A DNA stretch of 64,000 nt from JBQTIP01 sp052388025 (GTDB taxonomy: Bacteria > Actinomycetota > UBA4738 > HRBIN12): the NCBI GenBank assembly GCA_052388025.1, contig JBQTIP010000020.1, forward strand, positions 18,076 to 82,075. Direction: 5' to 3'. This document shows, piece after piece, positions 46,568 to 54,985 of this stretch (position 1 is its first letter; each line of letters begins with the position of its first letter). The translations under genes and the position numbers were made by a program. Below the pieces are notes generated by a model that made no database searches, was not told the origin of the DNA, and worked only from the letters and a program-made list of their open reading frames with translations.

Positions 46568-47455
46568 CTATCTTTCCAGACCGGCCTCGAAGGCGCGTTC
46601 CATGGTGCGGTCGAGGCCCACCCGGAGCGGGGTGCGCTCGACGCCGAACTCGGCCGCGGCATCGGCGTCGTCGGCCAAGCTGTCGTTTGCCATCACTTCG
46701 ACGGCCGTGCCGGAGATCGGCCGGTCCAGGAGGCGGCTCAGCTCGTCGGCGCGGTCGGGGGGCAGGTGCCGCTTCTCGCGTGGCTCCTCGGCCAGCAGGT
46801 CGGCGAACGCGTCGGCGGTGAGCCGCTCGGGTCCCTCCAGGCCCCACGTCCCCGAAACCGGCGCGCTCCGGTCGTCCGCCGCCGCAAGCACCCCGGCCAC
46901 GTCGTCGACGAAGACCGGGGCCACGACCTGCTCGCCGGAGCCCACGACGAGCGCGGGGTCCCGCGTCGTTCCCTCCACGATGTCGGCGAACCACTCGCCG
47001 CCGACCCCGTAGATGTGGGTCGATCGCACGATGGCGTGCTCGAGTCCCGAGGCCGCAATCTCCCGCTCGGCCATCCCCTTGGCGCGCAGGAACGGGTTCG
47101 CTGCGCCGGGATCGGCACCCACGTAGGAGAGGAACAGGAAGCGCCTGACGTTCGCCCGGCGGGCGGCCGCGAGGGCTCGTTGAACCGAGACCAGGTTCGC
47201 TTGCTCGTAGCTTGCCTCGTCGGGGAAGTTCAGGCCGCCCACCAGGTGACACACGGTGTGCGCGCCCCTCATCACGGTCTCGAGGGTGCCGAGGTCGTCG
47301 ATGTCCCCCACCGCGACCTTCGCTCCCAGGGCTCGGAGGGGTTCTGCCACCTCTCTTCGACGGACGAGGCCGCGGACCCCCGGGAATCGCCTCGCGAAGG
47401 CCGCGACCGCCGCCCGCCCGACGAGGCCCGACGCTCCCGTAACCACGACCGCCAT
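46568..47455 (-). CDS. NAD(P)-binding protein, atypical SDR/NmrA-like
   Basis: Rossmann-fold protein of 295 aa. The cofactor loop is VVTGASGLVGRAAV and the second strand RGLVRRRE suggests NADP preference. FLFLSYVGADP and the RAKGMAEREIAASGL helix replace the classical YxxxK site, as in NDUFA9/complex I-like atypical SDRs. Function not predictable; epimerase, reductase and non-enzymatic roles are all known. It lies 33 bp upstream of the hydratase gene. Confidence 0.87.
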   Translation of the reverse strand: MAVVVTGASGLVGRAAVAAFARRFPGVRGLVRRREVAEPLRALGAKVAVGDIDDLGTLETVMRGAHTVCHLVGGLNFPDEASYEQANLVSVQRALAAARRANVRRFLFLSYVGADPGAANPFLRAKGMAEREIAASGLEHAIVRSTHIYGVGGEWFADIVEGTTRDPALVVGSGEQVVAPVFVDDVAGVLAAADDRSAPVSGTWGLEGPERLTADAFADLLAEEPREKRHLPPDRADELSRLLDRPISGTAVEVMANDSLADDADAAAEFGVERTPLRVGLDRTMERAFEAGLER

Positions 47456-47513
47456 GGCCTCGATGCTACTCGCCTCGCCGCCGGCTCATCATCGTGGGCT
47501 ACCCTCGTCCATC

Positions 47514-48000
47514 ATGGAACCAAGCCTCGGGGACGTCGAGCGCGCGACGAAGGCCCTTCGGGCCCGCCCGGAATCGTGGCGCCTGGTCCCGGCCCACAGC
47601 TCGCTGGCGACGCGCCGGTGGATCGTCGCCCTCCAGGAGGATCGGACGGCCTTCGTCAAGATCGCCGCCCACGACGATTCGGCGTCGTGGCTCCGGGACG
47701 AGCACATGATGTACGCTCGCTTGAAGGCAGACTTCATGCCCAGGCTTCTGGGCTGGCACGATGACGGCGATAGCCGGGGGACGCGCTCCTCCACTTCGAC
47801 GTCCGAAGCGACAGCCTCTGCTTCCGGGACGGGCGGGCCCCGTTGATCGACTGGAACTGGGCCTGCGTCGGGAACCCGGTCCCGGACGTCGCCGCTTGGC
47901 TCTCGAGCCTCCACGCGGAGGACGGCCCGCGCCCGATGAGATCCTGCCGGATGGTCCCCGGGACTGCCGGCGCCTCACGTTCGGCCGCTTCAGCTGGCGC
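47514..48000 (+). pseudogene. Phosphotransferase (APH-fold) relic with internal deletion
   Basis: The N-terminal part (frame from ATG 47514) runs to RLLGWHDDG near 47770 and looks like the start of an aminoglycoside phosphotransferase-fold protein. In a different frame from 47780 the text resumes at the catalytic loop DALLHFDVRSDSLCF (HxDxxxxN-like, with Ser for Asn) and the metal site LIDWNW, then VPDVAAWLSSLHAEDGP. The middle of the domain (normally roughly 90 residues) is absent. A further shift occurs near 47935 (DEILPDG in the next frame). The 3' boundary is a guess. Not functional as sequenced. Confidence 0.7.
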
Positions 48001-48064
48001 AGGCAAGGAAGGCACTCCCTTGGGCGGCCACGGCACTGGGGCTTCCCCTTCTCGGCTGAGCGAG

Positions 48065-48090
48065 TTGCAGTTGCAAGCCGCTGCTACAAT
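48065..48090 (+). promoter_or_regulatory. Candidate promoter and Fur-type operator of the Fur/Zur gene
   Basis: TTGCAGTTGCAA (48065-48076) is a palindrome (TTGCA-GT-TGCAA). TACAAT at 48085-48090 is a good -10 box, 8-10 bases before the GTG at 48098, so the transcript may be leaderless. The palindrome would then cover the -35 area and could give autoregulation. A related TTGCA...TGCA element lies at the zinc-transporter promoter (52367-52381). Confidence 0.5.
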
Positions 48091-48097
48091 GCGGGCC

Positions 48098-48541
48098 GTG
48101 AAGCAGGTAACCGGGACCGATGAGGGGATCATCAAGGCCCTACGTTCACAGGGCCTTCGGATGACGCCGCAGCGACGCGCGATCCTCTCGGAGGTGATGC
48201 GGACCAAGGGCCACATCTCTCCCACCGCCCTTGCACGGAAGGTCCAGGGCGAAATGCCCGGCGTGAACGCCTCCACGATCTACCGGACGCTCTCGATGCT
48301 GGAGGACGCCGGGGTCCTCGCGCACGCCCACCTGGAGAGCGGACCCGAGTATCACCGAACGGAGGAGGCTGGGCACGTCCATCTCACGTGCTCCCGTTGC
48401 GGCGCGGAGGACGACCTCTCGCTCACGGAGGCGAAGGCGCTTCAGAGGCTGATCGAGCGCCACCACGGGTTTCTGCCCGACCTCACGCACTTCGCCATCT
48501 CCGGGCTCTGCGCCGACTGCCGGCGTAGGAGCGGAAACTAG
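48098..48541 (+). CDS. zur: Fur-family metalloregulator, probably zinc-responsive (Zur)
   Basis: DNA-binding repressor of 147 aa. The winged-helix part has GLRMTPQRRAILSEV and NASTIYRTLSMLEDAGV. The dimerisation part has the regulatory-site segment GHVHLTCSRCGAEDD and the structural-zinc cysteine pairs CSRC and CADC. Fe, Zn and Mn sensors of this family are hard to tell apart. Zinc is favoured because the gene faces a zinc-type ABC operon that carries a similar palindrome at its promoter. GTG 48098 is preferred for the promoter spacing; ATG 48089 is an alternative. No Shine-Dalgarno is seen for either. Confidence 0.88.
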   Translation: MKQVTGTDEGIIKALRSQGLRMTPQRRAILSEVMRTKGHISPTALARKVQGEMPGVNASTIYRTLSMLEDAGVLAHAHLESGPEYHRTEEAGHVHLTCSRCGAEDDLSLTEAKALQRLIERHHGFLPDLTHFAISGLCADCRRRSGN

Positions 48542-48553
48542 TCCGGAGTTTAG

Positions 48554-48578
48554 ACACTAGTCTGTCTCAGACTAGTGT
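48554..48578. repeat. CTAG palindrome, copy 3
   Basis: Perfect 11-bp inverted repeat, ACACTAGTCTG and CAGACTAGTGT, around TCT. It lies between the convergent regulator gene and beta-propeller gene, with a further CTAGTC at the regulator stop (48538-48543). It shares the core CTAGTCTG-N3-CAGACTAG with copy 1. A bidirectional terminator role is possible. Confidence 0.75.
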
Positions 48579-48591
48579 AATGGGCGCCCTC

Positions 48592-49635
48592 TCAGACCGG
48601 AACCGCCCAGACGCCGTGGGGTCCCGCCCCCACTGTGATCTGGTCCACCCGCCGACGAGTCCGCTCGTTGTACACGATCAGCCGGCCGTGGTCATGATCG
48701 GCCACGACGGCCCACCGTCCGTCCGCCGTAATCGCGACGTGGTGCGGGGCTCCGGGGAAGCGAAGGGAGGCGACGACTCGCAGCGTGCGGACGCGGACCA
48801 CGAAGACGCGCGCCGCCCCGTGGTCGGTGATCCAGGCGAACCGCCCGTCCGGCGTGAACGCCAGATGGTGAGCCTCGACCCCTAGCTCGATCGACCGCAG
48901 CAGCTCACCCTTGGGGGTGGAGAAGACGTGGAGCTCCCCCGCCCAGTCGGTGACCCACAGGTTCCCGTCGGGGGCGAACAGGAGGTCGTGCGGTCGCTCG
49001 CCCGTCGAGACGTAGCGAACGCGGGCCCGCCGGACGAGGTTCACGACCGCGAGGTCATCCCGCCCCTCGAGCGAGACCCACGCCCGCCGGCCCGTGGGAT
49101 CCACGGCCACGTCGTGAGGGTCAGTAACAAGCGGGATCGTGCGGCGCAGCCTCCCGTCGAAGCGCACCAGCTGGACACGCGCGGAGCCCTGGTTGGCGAC
49201 GACGACGAGGTTCCCCGCGATCTTGACATCGTGGGGAGCGCCGCCGAGCTCCACGAACTCGACATCTCCATTCCGAACGATCGCGATCCGGTCCGAGGCC
49301 CAGAGCGCGACGGCCACCGAGCCGTACCGCGCCACCGTGATGTTGTGGGGGCCGCCGGGCGTCTCGATTCGTTCGATCACCCGCCCGGCAGCCACGTCCA
49401 CCTCCGCGACCCGCTCCGCGCCCTCCACAGCGACCCACACCAAGGCGGATAGATCGGGCCCGGCCTCTGGTGCGGAGGACGGGAGCGCGGACGTCCCGGT
49501 CGAGTCCAGCCGGACGGGCTGCGATCCATTCGGCTCCGGCGCGGCCATGCCCGTGGAGGTGGCGGACGCCACGGCCAGGGCCAGGGCGACCGCGGCGAGC
49601 AGTCGGCATGGGCTCACACCGAAGCTGACTTCCAC
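48592..49635 (-). CDS. Secreted beta-propeller, candidate zinc metallochaperone (AztD-like)
   Basis: Exported protein of 347 aa with an N-terminal Sec signal (LLAAVALALAVASA) and seven YVTN-type propeller repeats spaced 38-42 residues. Each blade has a His at the same place: GGPHN (97), GAPHD (135), TDPHD (174), ERPHD (216), EAHH (256-257), APHH (298-299) and GPHG (340), with extra HDH at 314-316. It is the last gene of a zinc-type ABC operon. In Paracoccus the aztABCD operon encodes AztD, a periplasmic beta-propeller that hands zinc to the binding protein; this is the closest known arrangement. PH motifs also occur in ordinary YVTN propellers, so metal binding is inferred. The GTG at 49635 or the one at 49617 may be the start. 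Confidence 0.8.
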   Translation of the reverse strand: MEVSFGVSPCRLLAAVALALAVASATSTGMAAPEPNGSQPVRLDSTGTSALPSSAPEAGPDLSALVWVAVEGAERVAEVDVAAGRVIERIETPGGPHNITVARYGSVAVALWASDRIAIVRNGDVEFVELGGAPHDVKIAGNLVVVANQGSARVQLVRFDGRLRRTIPLVTDPHDVAVDPTGRRAWVSLEGRDDLAVVNLVRRARVRYVSTGERPHDLLFAPDGNLWVTDWAGELHVFSTPKGELLRSIELGVEAHHLAFTPDGRFAWITDHGAARVFVVRVRTLRVVASLRFPGAPHHVAITADGRWAVVADHDHGRLIVYNERTRRRVDQITVGAGPHGVWAVPV

Positions 49636-49678
49636 CGGGACGGCCGGGTTCCCGCGGGTTGTTGGCTCGCCCGCCCGA

Positions 49679-50530
49679 TCAGCCCACGTGGGCGTCGGCC
49701 GCGGCCGCCGGCAGTCGCCGGTGGCGTGTCCCCGATATGACGAACGCGACCAGGAACACCGCGGCGGCGGCCAGCACCACCGACGCTCCCGAGGACCAAT
49801 CCAGGTAGTAGGAGAGGTACACGCCGAAGAACCCGCATAACGTGCCGACGACGACGGAGATCCAGAGCATGCGCTTGAAGCTGTCGGTGAGAAGGCGGGC
49901 GATCACCGGCGGGATCACCAGGACCGCCGCGATCATCGTGACCCCCATGATGTTCATGGTCGCGGTGATAGTCGCCGCCAGGGTGATGGCCAGCCAGACG
50001 TCGGCGGCCGCGGTGCTCACCCCCGAGACCTCGGCGACCTCGGGATCGAAGGTCGAGAACAGGAGCTGGCGGTAGCGGAAGAATACGACGCCGGCGGCGA
50101 AGACCATCACCGCAGCTACGACATACACGTCGCCGATAGTCACGCCCAGGACGTTCCCGAACAGAGCCGCCTCGAAGTTCCTCGTGAAGCTCCCGATGAC
50201 CGAGATGATCGCGATCCCGACGGCGAAGCTCGCGGACGTGACCACGCCGATCGCGGCGTCGGCCCCGATGCTCCGCCGGCGGGCAACCCGGTTGATGAGG
50301 AGCGCGGACACGAGCCCCCATGCTCCGGCGCCCAGGTAGAAGTTGATGCTGAGCGCGTAGCTCGCGACGGCGCCGCCGAAGATCGCGTGCGAGAGGCCGT
50401 GGCCGATATAGCTCATGCCTCGCAGCACGACGTATACGCCGACGAGCCCGCAGAGGGCGCCGCCGAGGACCGACACCACGAGGGCGTGCCGGAAGAACCC
50501 GTACTGGAACGGCTCAAGCAGGGTGTCCAT
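49679..50530 (-). CDS. znuB: Zinc/manganese-type ABC transporter permease
   Basis: Membrane subunit of 283 aa with 8-9 hydrophobic helices, ABC-3 family (ZnuB/MntB). Family segments: YVVLRGMSYIGHGLSHAIFGG in the N-terminal third and DPEVAEVSGV before the second half, then NIMGVTMIAAVLVIPP. The C-terminus carries a few His (HRR, AHVG). Its start overlaps the ATPase gene by 17 bp. Metal specificity follows from the regulator and binding protein, not from this subunit. Confidence 0.94.
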   Translation of the reverse strand: MDTLLEPFQYGFFRHALVVSVLGGALCGLVGVYVVLRGMSYIGHGLSHAIFGGAVASYALSINFYLGAGAWGLVSALLINRVARRRSIGADAAIGVVTSASFAVGIAIISVIGSFTRNFEAALFGNVLGVTIGDVYVVAAVMVFAAGVVFFRYRQLLFSTFDPEVAEVSGVSTAAADVWLAITLAATITATMNIMGVTMIAAVLVIPPVIARLLTDSFKRMLWISVVVGTLCGFFGVYLSYYLDWSSGASVVLAAAAVFLVAFVISGTRHRRLPAAAADAHVG

Positions 50531-51317
50531 GGTGTCCCTCCCTCAGGGGCACGACGGTGGCGCCCGCTTCCTCGACCTCCGGGTAGTGCTCCACGACCAC
50601 GGGCATGCCGCCGTGGGACAGCACCTCAAGCGGCGCGCCGTAGGTGCGCTCGAGCACCTCGGGCGTGATCACGTCGCGGGGCGCGCCCGTTGCGATGACC
50701 TCCTTGTTCAGGCAGACGAGCCTCGGCAGGTGCGCGGCGATCCCGTTCAGGTCGTGCGTCGTCAGCACGATCGCCAGGCCGTCGTGGTGCAGCTCGTGGA
50801 TGAGGTGCATCACGTCGTGGCGGGTGCGCACGTCGACGCCGCTGGTCGGCTCGTCGAGCAGAAGGAGCCCGGGCCGGCGGAGCAGCGCCCGCGCGACGAA
50901 GACGCGCTGCTGCTGGCCTCCCGACAGCTCGCGGATGTGCCGCCCGGAGAGCTCCGCCAACCCCAGGCGCTCCAGCATCTCCTCGGCCTCGCGGACGTCC
51001 GCCTTCGAGGACCACGGGACCACCCGGCCGTCGATCCTGGCCATCAGGACGGCCTCGCGGACAGTGACCGGGAAGTACCAGTTCACGGTCTCGACCTGGG
51101 GCACGTAGCCGACCGGCGCCGAGCGATCCCGCACGATCTTCCCGGCGATCGGCTCGACGGATCCGGCGATCGCCCGAAGCAGCGTCGTCTTCCCGCTGCC
51201 GCTCGGGCCGACGATGCCGACGAACTCGCCCTCGCGGATCGACAGGTCGACGTTGACCAGGACCGGTTCGCGCCCGTACCGGCACGTGACCTTCTCGAAG
51301 CGGACCAGCTCGTTCAA
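50514..51317 (-). CDS. znuC: Zinc/manganese-type ABC transporter ATP-binding protein
   Basis: ATPase of 267 aa. Walker A GPSGSGKTT, signature LSGGQQQR, Walker B LLLLDEP and H-loop TTHDL are intact. VGYVPQVETVNWYFPVTV is typical of the Mn/Zn subgroup. The C-terminal tail is His-rich (REGHHGHPA plus HGGMPVVVEHYPE), which may sense or bind metal. It overlaps the binding-protein gene by 4 bp and the permease gene by 17 bp. Confidence 0.95.
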   Translation of the reverse strand: MNELVRFEKVTCRYGREPVLVNVDLSIREGEFVGIVGPSGSGKTTLLRAIAGSVEPIAGKIVRDRSAPVGYVPQVETVNWYFPVTVREAVLMARIDGRVVPWSSKADVREAEEMLERLGLAELSGRHIRELSGGQQQRVFVARALLRRPGLLLLDEPTSGVDVRTRHDVMHLIHELHHDGLAIVLTTHDLNGIAAHLPRLVCLNKEVIATGAPRDVITPEVLERTYGAPLEVLSHGGMPVVVEHYPEVEEAGATVVPLREGHHGHPA

Positions 51318-52312
51318 TAGCGGTAGTTCGCCGTGTCGCCGGCGACGAGGTTGCTCGTATCGATGCCGTCGAAGGCCGACGTGTCCCCGCCCAGGGCGCC
51401 CATGAAGGTCCGGAAGTCGAACACCATCAGCCCGAAGTAGCTGTGCTCGGGATCGCCGTTCTCACCGGGCAGGTCGTCGTCGCGAAGGTCGTCGAGATAG
51501 GCGGCCCCGGTCTCGGCAGCGATCTGCTCGAGCACGGGGCTCGGGAACACCTCGGAGCCGAAGATCGCCGGGATGCCCTCGTCCCTGATCTGATCGATCA
51601 GGCCCGCGACCTCCTGGGGGGTCGGGTCGGCGAAGTCGGAGGGCTGGATCGCGCCGATGATCTCCCAGCCGTATTCGCGGGCGAAGTACGGGAAGGAGTC
51701 GTGGTAAGTGAGGAGCTTCCGATTCTCGGGAGGCACGGTCGCCGTCGCCTCGCGGACCACGGCATCGAGCTCGTCCAGCCGGGCCGCCAGCCGGTCGTAG
51801 TTCTCCCCGTAGTAGCTCGCGTTTTCGGGATCCACCGCCGACAGCTCGTCCCTGATGATCTCCGCATAGCGCTTGGCGTGCAGTGGGTTGGTCCATAGGT
51901 GCGGGTTCGGGTCCCCGCCGGACTCGGGGAAGCTGAAGTCGTAGATGTACTGCTCCGGTGTGATCGTCCGGGCGCCGAGCTCGACGATGGGAACGCCGGA
52001 GCGCACGTTCGCCTCGGCGAGCTCCCGGGTCGGCTCCTCCAGGTGCAGCCCGTTCACGAAGACGATGTCGGCTTCCGCCATCACGGCGGCATCGGACGGC
52101 GCGGGTTCGAAGGTGTGGCTGTTGGTCCCCTCCGGTACGATCCCGGTGACCTGCACCCTCTCGCCGCCCACGTTCTGGACAAGGTTCGTGATCGGCGAGA
52201 CGGTCGTGACCACTTGCAGGAGGCCGGACGGGTCACCCCCGCCCGCCCCCTCACTAGAGCACGCACCAGCTACCAGGGCGGCCAGAGCCGTCGCTGCGAT
52301 CGCGTTCCGCAC
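51314..52312 (-). CDS. znuA: Zinc-type metal ABC transporter substrate-binding lipoprotein
   Basis: Cluster 9 (ZnuA/TroA/AztC-like) binding protein of 332 aa. The signal peptide ends in the lipobox AGAC with Cys18, so it should be anchored outside the membrane. Metal ligands: His66 (TNSHTFEP), His138 (NPHLW), His204 (TYHDSF) and an Asp near 274-278. Three His plus Asp is the zinc-type set; manganese proteins of the PsaA type have Glu at the third place. There is no long His-rich loop, unlike many ZnuA proteins. GGGAGG precedes the GTG. It is first in the operon. Confidence 0.94.
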   Translation of the reverse strand: MRNAIAATALAALVAGACSSEGAGGGDPSGLLQVVTTVSPITNLVQNVGGERVQVTGIVPEGTNSHTFEPAPSDAAVMAEADIVFVNGLHLEEPTRELAEANVRSGVPIVELGARTITPEQYIYDFSFPESGGDPNPHLWTNPLHAKRYAEIIRDELSAVDPENASYYGENYDRLAARLDELDAVVREATATVPPENRKLLTYHDSFPYFAREYGWEIIGAIQPSDFADPTPQEVAGLIDQIRDEGIPAIFGSEVFPSPVLEQIAAETGAAYLDDLRDDDLPGENGDPEHSYFGLMVFDFRTFMGALGGDTSAFDGIDTSNLVAGDTANYRY

Positions 52313-52351
52313 AGAGCCTCCCGGCGACGCCAGTCGCCTGAATGAGCAGAT

Positions 52352-52382
52352 ACTCTAATGGCTACCTGCAGTGTAGTGCAAA
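52352..52382 (-). promoter_or_regulatory. Candidate promoter/operator of the zinc operon
   Basis: On the minus strand TTGCAC (52381-52376) and TAGAGT (52357-52352) are 18 bp apart and fit -35/-10 boxes about 40 bp upstream of the first gene. TTGCA and TGCA (52381-52367) form a broken palindrome over the -35 box, similar to the TTGCA-GT-TGCAA element at the Fur/Zur gene. Confidence 0.45.
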
Positions 52383-52417
52383 TAGCTGGGCTCGTAGAAA
52401 GCGACTCGGGCGACCCG

Positions 52418-54107
52418 TCAGTTGTGGGAGGGCTCCTCGGCTCGGATCCCCATCTCCTCGGCGGCGATCTCCTCGAGGCGGCGCCCCTGCGTCTCGATTC
52501 CGCGCGCGGCAAGCACAGCGGCGGCCACCGAGAGCGGGATCGCCGAGAAGAGCGCCGGCCCGGTGATCCCTGGCCACAGGCCTAGGATCGCCGCGGCTGC
52601 GGGCGGCCCGAGTATCCCGCCCAGCTTGCTGCTGCCGGCGGCGAGGCCGCTTCCCGTGCCGCGGAGCTCCGTTGGATAGACCTCCGCCGTGTAGGGCGAG
52701 AGCATGGAGATCACGCCACCGCTCGTCACCAGCAGCAGCATCACGAGGATCGTGAGGATGAAGCCACGGCTGGGGTCGGCCGGACGGAGCGTCGCGAAGC
52801 CCACCAGTGTGATCGCCGTGGCCACCGCATAGATGATCATGCTCTTCTTGCTGCTCCACATCCCGTACAGGTAGGAGACCAGGACGGTACCTGGCACGGC
52901 CAGGAGCGAGGAGGTGAACAGGAGCCGGCTGGCGCTCTGGAACCTCAAGCCCTGGTCCTCGAGGATCGTCGGCAGGAACGTAAGGAACCCCCAGTTCACC
53001 AGCCCCCAGCCCAGCCCGTACAGACCCACGCAGATCGTCTGTGGGAGGTACGGCTGGCGGAAGACCCGGCTGAGGCCGGCGAAGTGCGAGTGCCGCACGG
53101 CGGCCGGAGCCACCGATTGCTCCGCGTCACCGGGCTCATCCCGCTCGATGGTCACGCCGTAGCGGGCCATCACATTGCCGGCCTCCTCCACCCTCCCCCG
53201 CTCGAGCAGGAACCGCGGCGACTCCGGGATCCATCGGTTCAGGAGCAGCAAAGAGGGCGCCGGTCGGGAGGTTCATAAACCACAGGATGCGCCAGCTGAA
53301 GTGCGGCACGAGCCACGCGGCGATGGCGCTCGCCGCGAGGTAGCCGCCAACCGTGCCCATGCCCCCGTGCAGCACCACGAGCCAGCCGCGCTTCTTGGCG
53401 GGGATGGACTCGGCCATCAGAGCGTAGACGATGGGGAGCATGCCGCCCGCCGCCAGGCCCATGAAGAAGCACATGAACAGGTTGAACCTGAAGCTCGGCA
53501 TGAAGCCGCAGATCGCCGTCCCCATGAACATCAACGAGGCGAGCAGGATCGCCGCTCGTCGCCCCAGTCGATCCGACCAGATGCCCCACAGGAAGGAGCC
53601 GATCGTAGTACCGGTCAAGGCGCTGAGGGGCAAGAGCGAGACCGCGGCGGTGGACAGGCCGTACTCCGCCTTCATCCCCGGCACGGAGAACCCGAGGCTG
53701 GCCGGCTTCATCACGTCTACGATCAGCGCGACGCCAAGGACGAACAGGAGACCGTAGTGCGCGCCGGTGAGGGGCGCGTCGTCCATCGCCTTCAGGCGAT
53801 AGCCGTGGGCCGTCTTCGCGCCCCCAAGCTGATCCTTTCGCGGGAAGAGGCCGAAGGCTGCAAGCGTGATCCCCACGACGATCAGTCCAGTCCCGAACTG
53901 CATAGGACCGGAGAACGACATCCCTTCCAAGCGGAACTGGACCCCGCTCTGATCGATGAAGTCCGGCAGGTGCAGCAGCACGCCGGCCATGATGGCGAAT
54001 GTCCCGAGCCAGAAGGCCGACGGGTGGTGGAAGGCGATTCCCACATGGGCCCGCTTCCGGCGATCCCCGTTCGTCGAGGGATTAGCTGCGTCGATGCGGC
54101 TCTTCAT
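52418..54107 (-). CDS. MFS transporter, sugar/aromatic-acid type (frameshifted)
   Basis: About 560 aa if repaired. The N-terminal part has an unusual extra hydrophobic region (FWLGTFAIMAGVLLHLPDF) before the MFS core. Motif A reads WGIWSDRLGRRAAILLAS, then RGWLVVLHGGMGTVGG. At AAA 53250-53252 the frame breaks between NLPTGAL and LLLLNRWIPESPRFL; removing one base joins them. PESPRFLLERGR is the typical sugar-porter/AAHS loop after helix 6. The C-terminal half is intact. Substrate unknown. It lies 72 bp downstream of the regulator gene on the same strand and is a likely target of it. Confidence 0.85.
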
Positions 54108-54179
54108 CAGCTCACGCTCCTTTCCAGGAGCGAGGGCAGGAGTCGCTCGCCGGCTTGAGGATGTACGGGGGGAAGAGGA

Positions 54180-54923
54180 TCAAGGGAGACCTCCTTCATG
54201 GGACCGGACCAGGGTTCGTGCGGACGGCCGCGGTGACCGAACACGGCGGGCGCCGCGCTTGGTCAGGAACCACAGCTCGGGCTCGATGCAGAAGAGGCGA
54301 CGGACCTTGTCCACCGCGACCCGGCGCCGCGCGTTCACCGCCCGACGGGTGGTGAACGGGTCCGGCCGGCGGGCCACGTGGGCTCCTGGGACCCGGCAGC
54401 CCTCGTGCGCGACGAGCACGACTCGGGAGGGCGCGCCTCCGCCCGTACCGACGGCCATCGCGGCCAGGATCGGGCCCGCATCGGGACCCGCCAGCGCGGC
54501 GCTCCCCCCCGGCCAGAGGAGGATCTCCGCCCCACCAAGCAGCCCCTCCGCGGCCAGGAGGTCGCGCAGCGGCTCCTGGTAGCGATGGTCGCTGCAGGCG
54601 AGGGCGACGGCCTTCAGGGGGGCGTCGGCCGGCCCGATCCGGTGCTCGGACTCAAGGGCGTGAAGGACATCGGACGCGTTGTGCGCCTCGGTCAGCGGGT
54701 GCCGGAGCGGCCGGTCGCCGCGAACCACGTACCGGTTGCGACGGCCCTCGCGCCGCTTCTCCAGGTACCCGGCTTCGACCAGATCGCTCACGATCGCCTG
54801 CGTCTGACGGAGCGTGATGCCCACCTCTTCAGCCACTTCTCTCAGCCTGAGGTCCGGGCGTCGAGCCACGGCCATCAGGACGAAGCCGTGGTTGTTGAAG
54901 AAGGTCCAGGAGCGCCCCGGCAT
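54180..54923 (-). CDS. Winged-helix regulator fused to a beta-carbonic-anhydrase-like domain
   Basis: Protein of 247 aa. Residues 5-75 form a MarR/ArsR-like winged helix: LREVAEEVGITLRQTQAIVSDLVEAGYL then the wing KRREGRRNRYVV. Residues 103-180 look like a beta-carbonic anhydrase core: CSDHR (Cys110, Asp112, Arg114) matches the C-x-D-x-R zinc/dyad motif, and VLVAHEGC (His173, Cys176) matches H-x2-C. The last 60 residues are basic and unrecognised. It may sense CO2/bicarbonate or zinc, or use a degenerate domain for another ligand. A perfect palindrome lies 9 bp upstream. MFS gene downstream, mutase operon upstream, all on one strand. Confidence 0.8.
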   Translation of the reverse strand: MPGRSWTFFNNHGFVLMAVARRPDLRLREVAEEVGITLRQTQAIVSDLVEAGYLEKRREGRRNRYVVRGDRPLRHPLTEAHNASDVLHALESEHRIGPADAPLKAVALACSDHRYQEPLRDLLAAEGLLGGAEILLWPGGSAALAGPDAGPILAAMAVGTGGGAPSRVVLVAHEGCRVPGAHVARRPDPFTTRRAVNARRRVAVDKVRRLFCIEPELWFLTKRGARRVRSPRPSARTLVRSHEGGLP

Positions 54924-54931
54924 GATCGGGC

Positions 54932-54959
54932 GAATATAGGAAGTTTCGTTCCTATATTC
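54932..54959 (-). promoter_or_regulatory. Perfect 11-bp palindromic operator of the regulator gene
   Basis: GAATATAGGAA and TTCCTATATTC flank GTTTCG. It is AT-rich in GC-rich surroundings and ends 9 bp before the regulator start codon. TATATT within it could be a -10 box for a leaderless or short-leader transcript, so a bound protein would block it. Autoregulation by the wHTH protein is the simple reading. Confidence 0.7.
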
Positions 54960-54985
54960 AAGTGCTAGGGGCTGGGGGTTTCCCC

